From an uncultured Succinatimonas sp. (GTDB lineage Bacteria > Pseudomonadota > Gammaproteobacteria > Enterobacterales > Succinivibrionaceae): a DNA stretch of 10,064 bases. The DNA lies in NCBI GenBank assembly GCA_937896115.1, contig CALBLB010000382.1, positions 1-10,064 on the forward strand. Direction: 5' to 3'. The position numbers and the translations under genes are program-made. Shown one piece after another: positions 6,932 to 10,064 of the stretch. Below the pieces are notes generated by a model that worked only from the letters and a program-made list of their open reading frames with translations, searched no databases and was not told the origin of the DNA. Positions within the stretch are counted from its first letter, which is position 1; each line of letters begins with the position of its first letter.

Positions 6932-7702
6932 GTGCTCAAGATCGGTATCGTCGGTATTGGCGGACGTATGGGACATGCCCTTTGGGATTGCTGTCAGGGA
7001 ATGGACGGAGTTAAGGTAACCTGCGGCATCGACAGAATGAGTGATACCTTGCCGGTAGGATTTAACTGTGATCTGGCAGCCGAGCCTGCTTTGCTTAAGG
7101 AAGCACCCGATCTCTTCATCGATTTTTCAAGACCTGAATGCTCGATGGCAGTTTTGGATTATTGTGTTAAAAATCATTGTGCATTGGTTTTGGGAACCAC
7201 CGGTTTTGATGCTTCACAGCGTGAACTTATCAAAAATGCCGCCAAAACCATACCTTTGGTAATGGCGGCTAATTTTTCAGTCGGAGTCAACGTGCTTTTG
7301 AATCTCATTCACAAGGCTGCCGGGATCTTGTCAGACAGCGATCTGGAGATCGTTGAAGCTCATCACCGCTACAAGGTAGATGCTCCCTCAGGAACAGCTT
7401 TGGCCATGGGTGAAGCCGCAGCTTCGGCACGTCACGTGAGTCTTGAAGATGTCATGGTTGCAGGTCGCGATGCCCAGACCGGTGCCAGACAGTACGGCTC
7501 CATCGGTTTTTCTTCAATACGCGGCGGCGATATCGTAGGCGAGCATACGGCAATGTTTTGCGCAGACGGCGAACGTCTTGAGTTAAAACACATTGCAACT
7601 TCGCGTCAAACCTTTGCCGCAGGTGCTTTACGTGCCGCAAGATGGCTTGAAAATAAGAAACCAGGGTTTTACGGTATCAATGACGTTTTAGGACTTAAGT
7701 GA
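6932..7702 (+). CDS. dapB: 4-hydroxy-tetrahydrodipicolinate reductase
   Basis: Cytoplasmic NAD(P)H-dependent enzyme of the diaminopimelate pathway. It reduces hydroxy-tetrahydrodipicolinate to tetrahydrodipicolinate for lysine and peptidoglycan. The 256 residues compare with 273 in E. coli. An N-terminal Rossmann loop GIGGRMG is at residues 8-14, GTTGF at 88-92, NFSVGVN at 114-120, and the active-site stretch EAHHRYKVDAPSGT at 142-155, with H144 and K148 matching E. coli H159 and K163. The C-terminal half returns to the nucleotide-binding domain (GDIVGEHTAMF). The start is GTG 6932, with a full AAGGAG at 6918-6923 at 8-nt spacing, lying inside the last codons of the acetyltransferase. An ATG at 6927 is out of frame. 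A strong terminator follows about 50 nt downstream. Identity is near certain. Confidence 0.97.
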   Translation: MLKIGIVGIGGRMGHALWDCCQGMDGVKVTCGIDRMSDTLPVGFNCDLAAEPALLKEAPDLFIDFSRPECSMAVLDYCVKNHCALVLGTTGFDASQRELIKNAAKTIPLVMAANFSVGVNVLLNLIHKAAGILSDSDLEIVEAHHRYKVDAPSGTALAMGEAAASARHVSLEDVMVAGRDAQTGARQYGSIGFSSIRGGDIVGEHTAMFCADGERLELKHIATSRQTFAAGALRAARWLENKKPGFYGINDVLGLK

Positions 7703-7713
7703 TCAAGGATCAC
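7699..7713. repeat. Short inverted repeat over the dapB stop
   Basis: GTGATC (7699-7704) and GATCAC (7708-7713) are inverted around AAG and include the TGA stop of dapB and two GATC sites. There is no T tract. It could be chance or a small mRNA 3'-end hairpin upstream of the true terminator. Confidence 0.35.
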
Positions 7714-7749
7714 GTTCATTCGCTAAAACGAGTGCAAAATTAAACCAAC

Positions 7750-7778
7750 AAAAAAGGCTACGACAGTAGCCTTTTTTT
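7750..7778. terminator. Bidirectional terminator between dapB and the hydrolase gene
   Basis: A six-A run (7750-7755), stem GGCTAC (7756-7761), loop GACA, stem GTAGCC (7766-7771) and seven T (7772-7778). The flanking A and T runs extend the stem and give a U tract on both strands, so it can end the dapB operon on plus and the convergent hydrolase gene (stop at 7814) on minus. Confidence 0.92.
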
Positions 7779-7813
7779 CGATTGTTTGTCATCAAAATTG
7801 TTGAACACTTTTG

Positions 7814-8920
7814 TCAGCGTGTTTTACCCCACCAAGCATTTTCTTTTTGCGGATTTTTAAGGTTGATGCTTTGGCCGATCATGGGAGTGCTAAGCAATAC
7901 GCCTTTTTGACGAGCCGCTTTGTCAGCACGTTGCAAAGGCTCATCCCAACGATGCTCTGCAAGGATGAATTTGCTGTTATGCACCGGCATTACGTGTTTT
8001 GCCTCAAGGATCTCTGAAGCTTCTATCATTTCTTCAGGGTACATATGTACGAAATGCCATTGTTCGTTATATTGTCCGTCTTCCATGACGGCAAAATCCA
8101 TGGGACCGTATTTTGCTCTTATTTGCGCAAAATGTTTGCCAAAAGCACTGTCTCCTGAGTAGAAAAGTTTAAATTGTGAACTTTCAATTACAAAGGAAAC
8201 CGGTAAAGTCGGATTTTTTTTAAGGAAACGCCCGGAAAAATGCCGCGCCGGAGTTATGTGGATCTTAAGATCACCAAGCTCAAGCGGACTGTCGTACCAA
8301 TCTTTTTCAACAATTTTCTCTTTCGGATAACCCCAATATTCAAAATGTTCGCCGACACCAAGTCCCGTTAAAACTTTACCTACTTTGTTTTCAAGGGCTT
8401 TTACCGTACCGTAATCGAGGTGATCCCAGTGATCGTGGGATATGAGCAGGAGATCTATGGGCGGAAGATCGTCTGCCGTGTATATGTCGCTGCCTTTAAA
8501 GGCTCTGATCATAAAGCTAAAAGGTGATGCATGTCCTGAGAAGATAGGATCTACGAGGATGCGTTTTCCGCCTAATTGCAGGTAAAAACTAGAGTGTCCC
8601 ATCCACACGATCAGATCTTCTGAAGGATCCAAGGCTTTAAGATCGGTTTTATGAGTAGGTAGGGGATCTTGCGGCTCAAGCTCTCGTTTTGATTCGAAAA
8701 GAAAGCTGTACATGGACGCAAGAAAGCCTTTTTTTAAGTGTGTTTGCGTGCTTTCAGGGGAGACAAATGCCCCGTCTTTAAAATGAGGAGATGCATTGAG
8801 CAATTTCAGTCTCTCGGTTTGAGGTACGCGCCCAAAGTCAGGCATCGTAAGGATGCAGGCACCTGAGATCCCAAGCAGTAGCGTAAGAAAGACAAGTACT
8901 ATCAGCATTTTTTTTAACAT
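7814..8920 (-). CDS. Exported or membrane-anchored MBL-fold metal hydrolase (COG2220-like)
   Basis: Metallo-beta-lactamase-fold protein of 368 residues in the group with bacterial NAPE-PLD-like and RomA-like proteins (Lactamase_B_2 type). Residues 1-25 are a Lys-Lys then hydrophobic segment (KKMLIVLVFLTLLLGISGA), a signal peptide or membrane anchor. The SGAC that follows is not a good lipobox, so a lipoprotein is possible but unlikely. The catalytic domain starts near 104: WMGHSSFYLQLGGKRILVDP, then the metal motif HDHWDH at 162-167, ARHFSGR with H227, YSGDS with D257 and PVHNSKF with H314, which together make a complete two-metal site. The substrate is unknown; phosphodiester or lipid-like substrates are typical of relatives. 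ATG 8920 gives the natural signal sequence but only GGAT as a weak ribosome binding site; a second ATG lies four codons in. It is a single-gene unit, convergent with dapB. Confidence 0.88.
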   Translation of the reverse strand: MLKKMLIVLVFLTLLLGISGACILTMPDFGRVPQTERLKLLNASPHFKDGAFVSPESTQTHLKKGFLASMYSFLFESKRELEPQDPLPTHKTDLKALDPSEDLIVWMGHSSFYLQLGGKRILVDPIFSGHASPFSFMIRAFKGSDIYTADDLPPIDLLLISHDHWDHLDYGTVKALENKVGKVLTGLGVGEHFEYWGYPKEKIVEKDWYDSPLELGDLKIHITPARHFSGRFLKKNPTLPVSFVIESSQFKLFYSGDSAFGKHFAQIRAKYGPMDFAVMEDGQYNEQWHFVHMYPEEMIEASEILEAKHVMPVHNSKFILAEHRWDEPLQRADKAARQKGVLLSTPMIGQSINLKNPQKENAWWGKTR

Positions 8921-8935
8921 GTGCTTATCCGTTGA

Positions 8936-8969
8936 AAAATTTAGGGAAGTTAACTGAAGCCTAAATTTT
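8936..8969. repeat. Perfect 10-bp inverted repeat around a small palindrome
   Basis: AAAATTTAGG at 8936-8945 and CCTAAATTTT at 8960-8969 are exact inverted copies 14 nt apart, and the spacer itself contains the palindrome AGTTAACT (8948-8955). It begins 15 nt upstream of the hydrolase start. It could be an operator or a 5'-leader hairpin for that gene; there is no T tract suggesting a terminator. Confidence 0.6.
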
Positions 8970-9041
8970 AATGCGGAAGTCCCAAAAATATTTGCATGAT
9001 CCTTGCGCTCTATTGCCTGAAAATACCGGAAAACTGCAATT

Positions 9042-9070
9042 TTGAGCTTTTTTCGGCAGTTTCTGCTAAT
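9042..9070 (+). promoter_or_regulatory. Weak promoter candidate for the CMD-cupin gene
   Basis: TTGAGC (9042-9047) and GCTAAT (9065-9070) are 17 nt apart and match the sigma70 boxes at four positions each. It would give a leader of about 37 nt to ATG 9114. The match is modest. Confidence 0.3.
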
Positions 9071-9113
9071 TTGCCGTGTACAGAAAATTTATGTTTTTTG
9101 TTTCGAGGAAAAA

Positions 9114-9881
9114 ATGGTTGCCAAAAAAGTTGTTCAGACAGCAGGAAGACAAATTTTAGGAGACTTTGCCCCTGAATTTGCCCGTTTAAACGATGATGTA
9201 CTTTTCGGTGAGATCTGGAGTCGTAATGATCGTTTGAGCCTTAGGGACAGATCTTTGGTTACGCTTACGGCGCTTATAAGCCAGGGAATAACAGACAGTT
9301 CGTTAGGGTATCATTTAAAGACTGCCAAGAGTAACGGGATCACCCGTACGGAGATCTCGGAAATCATCACGCATATTGCTTTTTATGCAGGTTGGCCCAA
9401 GGCTTGGGCTGCCTTTAATCAGGCCAAAGAAATTTGGAATGACAAAAGTGATACAGACGATATGCTTGCAGCTTTTCAAAATGAAATGATTTTTCCAATA
9501 GGAGAGCCCAATACAGCATATGCCAAATATTTTACCGGCCAAAGTTATTTAGCCACTATCTCAAAAGAGCAGATCCCCTTTTTCAATGTTACTTTTGAAC
9601 CCGGATGTCGCAATCACTGGCATATACATCATGCTAAACAAGGCGGCGGTCAGATGTTGGTAGGAGTAGCAGGACGCGGGTGGTATCAGGAAGAAGGGCA
9701 TGAAGCGGTCGCAATTCTTCCCGGGACGGTTATAAATATTCCCGCGGGAGTCAAGCATTGGCACGGGGCTGCAAAAGACAGCTGGTTTTCTCATTTAGCT
9801 TTTGAAGTTCCGGGTATCGACGTATCCAATGAATGGCTTGAAGAGGTTGATGACGCACAGTACGCCAAGGTGAACTCTTAA
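9114..9881 (+). CDS. Carboxymuconolactone decarboxylase-like / cupin fusion protein
   Basis: A 255-residue cytoplasmic two-domain protein. Residues about 20-108 are a CMD/AhpD-fold domain (LSLRDRSLVTLTALISQG, GYHLKTAKSNGITRTEI, FYAGWPKAWAAFNQA). It has no CxxC, so it is not an AhpD-type peroxidase. Residues about 145-235 are a cupin. Motif 1 has G164, H170 and H172 and then Q180 where many cupins have Glu; motif 2 has G204, P210, G212 and H215 (PAGVKHWHG). A His/His/Gln/His metal site is therefore plausible, as in hydroxynitrile-lyase-type cupins. The reaction cannot be named; relatives are usually annotated only as CMD family. ATG 9114 is chosen because GAGGA (9105-9109) lies just upstream and the conserved part begins after it; TTG 9042 would add 24 unlike residues. 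It faces an SDR gene end to end. Confidence 0.88.
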   Translation: MVAKKVVQTAGRQILGDFAPEFARLNDDVLFGEIWSRNDRLSLRDRSLVTLTALISQGITDSSLGYHLKTAKSNGITRTEISEIITHIAFYAGWPKAWAAFNQAKEIWNDKSDTDDMLAAFQNEMIFPIGEPNTAYAKYFTGQSYLATISKEQIPFFNVTFEPGCRNHWHIHHAKQGGGQMLVGVAGRGWYQEEGHEAVAILPGTVINIPAGVKHWHGAAKDSWFSHLAFEVPGIDVSNEWLEEVDDAQYAKVNS

Positions 9882-9884
9882 AAT

Positions 9885-9912
9885 AAAAAAGGCATCCTAT
9901 GAGGATGCCTTT
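9885..9912. terminator. Bidirectional terminator between CMD-cupin and SDR genes
   Basis: An A run (9885-9890), stem GGCATCC (9891-9897), loop TATGA, stem GGATGCC (9903-9909) and TTT (9910-9912). On the plus strand the T tract is only three bases. On the minus strand the hairpin is followed by six U, an A and more U, so it is the stronger terminator for the SDR gene whose stop is at 9931-9933. Confidence 0.85.
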
Positions 9913-9930
9913 AAAAAAATCTTGTAAGAA

Positions 9931-10064
9931 TTACATCAAAGCAGCCAAGATACCGCCGTCAACAGCCAACAGCTGGCCAGTAACGAAGTCGGCACCCTTG
10001 GAGGCAAAGAACAGAGCGGCATGAGCCACTTCTTCAGGCTTGCCCCAACGGCCGGCAGGAGTAC
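9931..10064 (-). CDS. SDR-family oxidoreductase, C-terminal end only
   Basis: Reading the minus strand from the right edge gives about 43 complete codons ending in TAA at 9931-9933. The sequence reads TPAGRWGKPEEVAHAALFFA, then SKGADFVTGQLLAVDGGILA and ALM. The GRWGxPEEVA, FVTGQ and VDGG elements are the C-terminal signature of classical short-chain dehydrogenase/reductases, NAD(P)H-dependent enzymes such as FabG- or glucose-dehydrogenase-like proteins. The Rossmann loop and catalytic Tyr/Lys lie beyond the window, so substrate and cofactor cannot be judged. Codon choice looks more biased to GCC, GGC and ACT than in the neighbouring accessory genes, which may mean high expression; this rests on few codons. 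Confidence 0.9.
   Translation of the reverse strand, partial: TPAGRWGKPEEVAHAALFFASKGADFVTGQLLAVDGGILAALM

Larger units (their letters stand above)
8921..9113. other. Divergent intergenic region, hydrolase and CMD-cupin genes
   Basis: These 193 bases separate two genes read away from each other, so both promoters must lie here. It is AT-rich and holds the inverted repeat described at 8936-8969. I see no protein gene and no RNA gene that I recognise. No clear promoter for the minus-strand gene was found by eye. Confidence 0.6.

Noticed and set aside
7716..7733. Hairpin CATTCG/CGAGTG after dapB
   Set aside because: Six pairs including a wobble and no T tract; the strong terminator just downstream explains the region.
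9042..9113. N-terminal extension of the CMD-cupin protein from TTG 9042
   Set aside because: The extra residues are hydrophobic and unlike the family, and ATG 9114 has a GAGGA at proper distance.
1..10064. CRISPR arrays, tRNA or rRNA genes, insertion sequences, phage or toxin-antitoxin genes
   Set aside because: No regularly spaced repeats, no tRNA-like cloverleaf, no transposase or terminal repeats and no small paired genes were seen; most of the window is housekeeping genes.

Overview
The window reads as ordinary chromosome of a Gram-negative gammaproteobacterium. IF2, RbfA, NAD kinase, RecN and DapB all resemble the E. coli proteins closely by eye, GTG and TTG starts are common, and spacers are short. 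A Succinivibrionaceae/Aeromonadales-type anaerobe is my guess, at low confidence, because nothing in the window fixes the family.

Layout. Positions 1-2438 hold the 3' part of infB (IF2) and rbfA, the end of a translation operon closed by an intrinsic terminator at about 2450-2474. A LacI-type regulator (2575-3579) and nadK (3646-4557) follow on the same strand. A 251-bp spacer (4558-4808) holds no convincing protein gene, but has a perfect 10-bp inverted repeat, a second smaller repeat with the same half-site and a plausible promoter. Next comes a tight run of recN (4809-6482), a GNAT acetyltransferase (6469-6930, overlapping recN) and dapB (6932-7702). It ends at a strong bidirectional terminator (7750-7778) shared with a convergent gene. 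That minus-strand gene encodes an exported or membrane-anchored metallo-beta-lactamase-fold hydrolase (7814-8920). A divergent spacer (8921-9113) with a long inverted repeat separates it from a carboxymuconolactone-decarboxylase/cupin fusion (9114-9881). A second bidirectional terminator (about 9885-9912) lies between this and the C-terminal end of a minus-strand SDR dehydrogenase that runs off the right edge.

How the genes relate. The left three quarters is housekeeping: translation initiation (infB), 30S maturation (rbfA), NADP supply (nadK), double-strand break repair (recN) and lysine/diaminopimelate synthesis (dapB). NadK makes the NADP pool from which DapB's cofactor can come, but I see no evidence of co-regulation. 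The right quarter is accessory metabolism: a hydrolase, a CMD-cupin enzyme and an SDR, none with a known substrate.

I do not see a new defence, mobile or RNA-guided system here. The parts most worth a second look are the regulatory DNA before recN and before the LacI gene, the acetyltransferase with an altered acetyl-CoA loop tucked between recN and dapB, and the palindrome in the divergent spacer.
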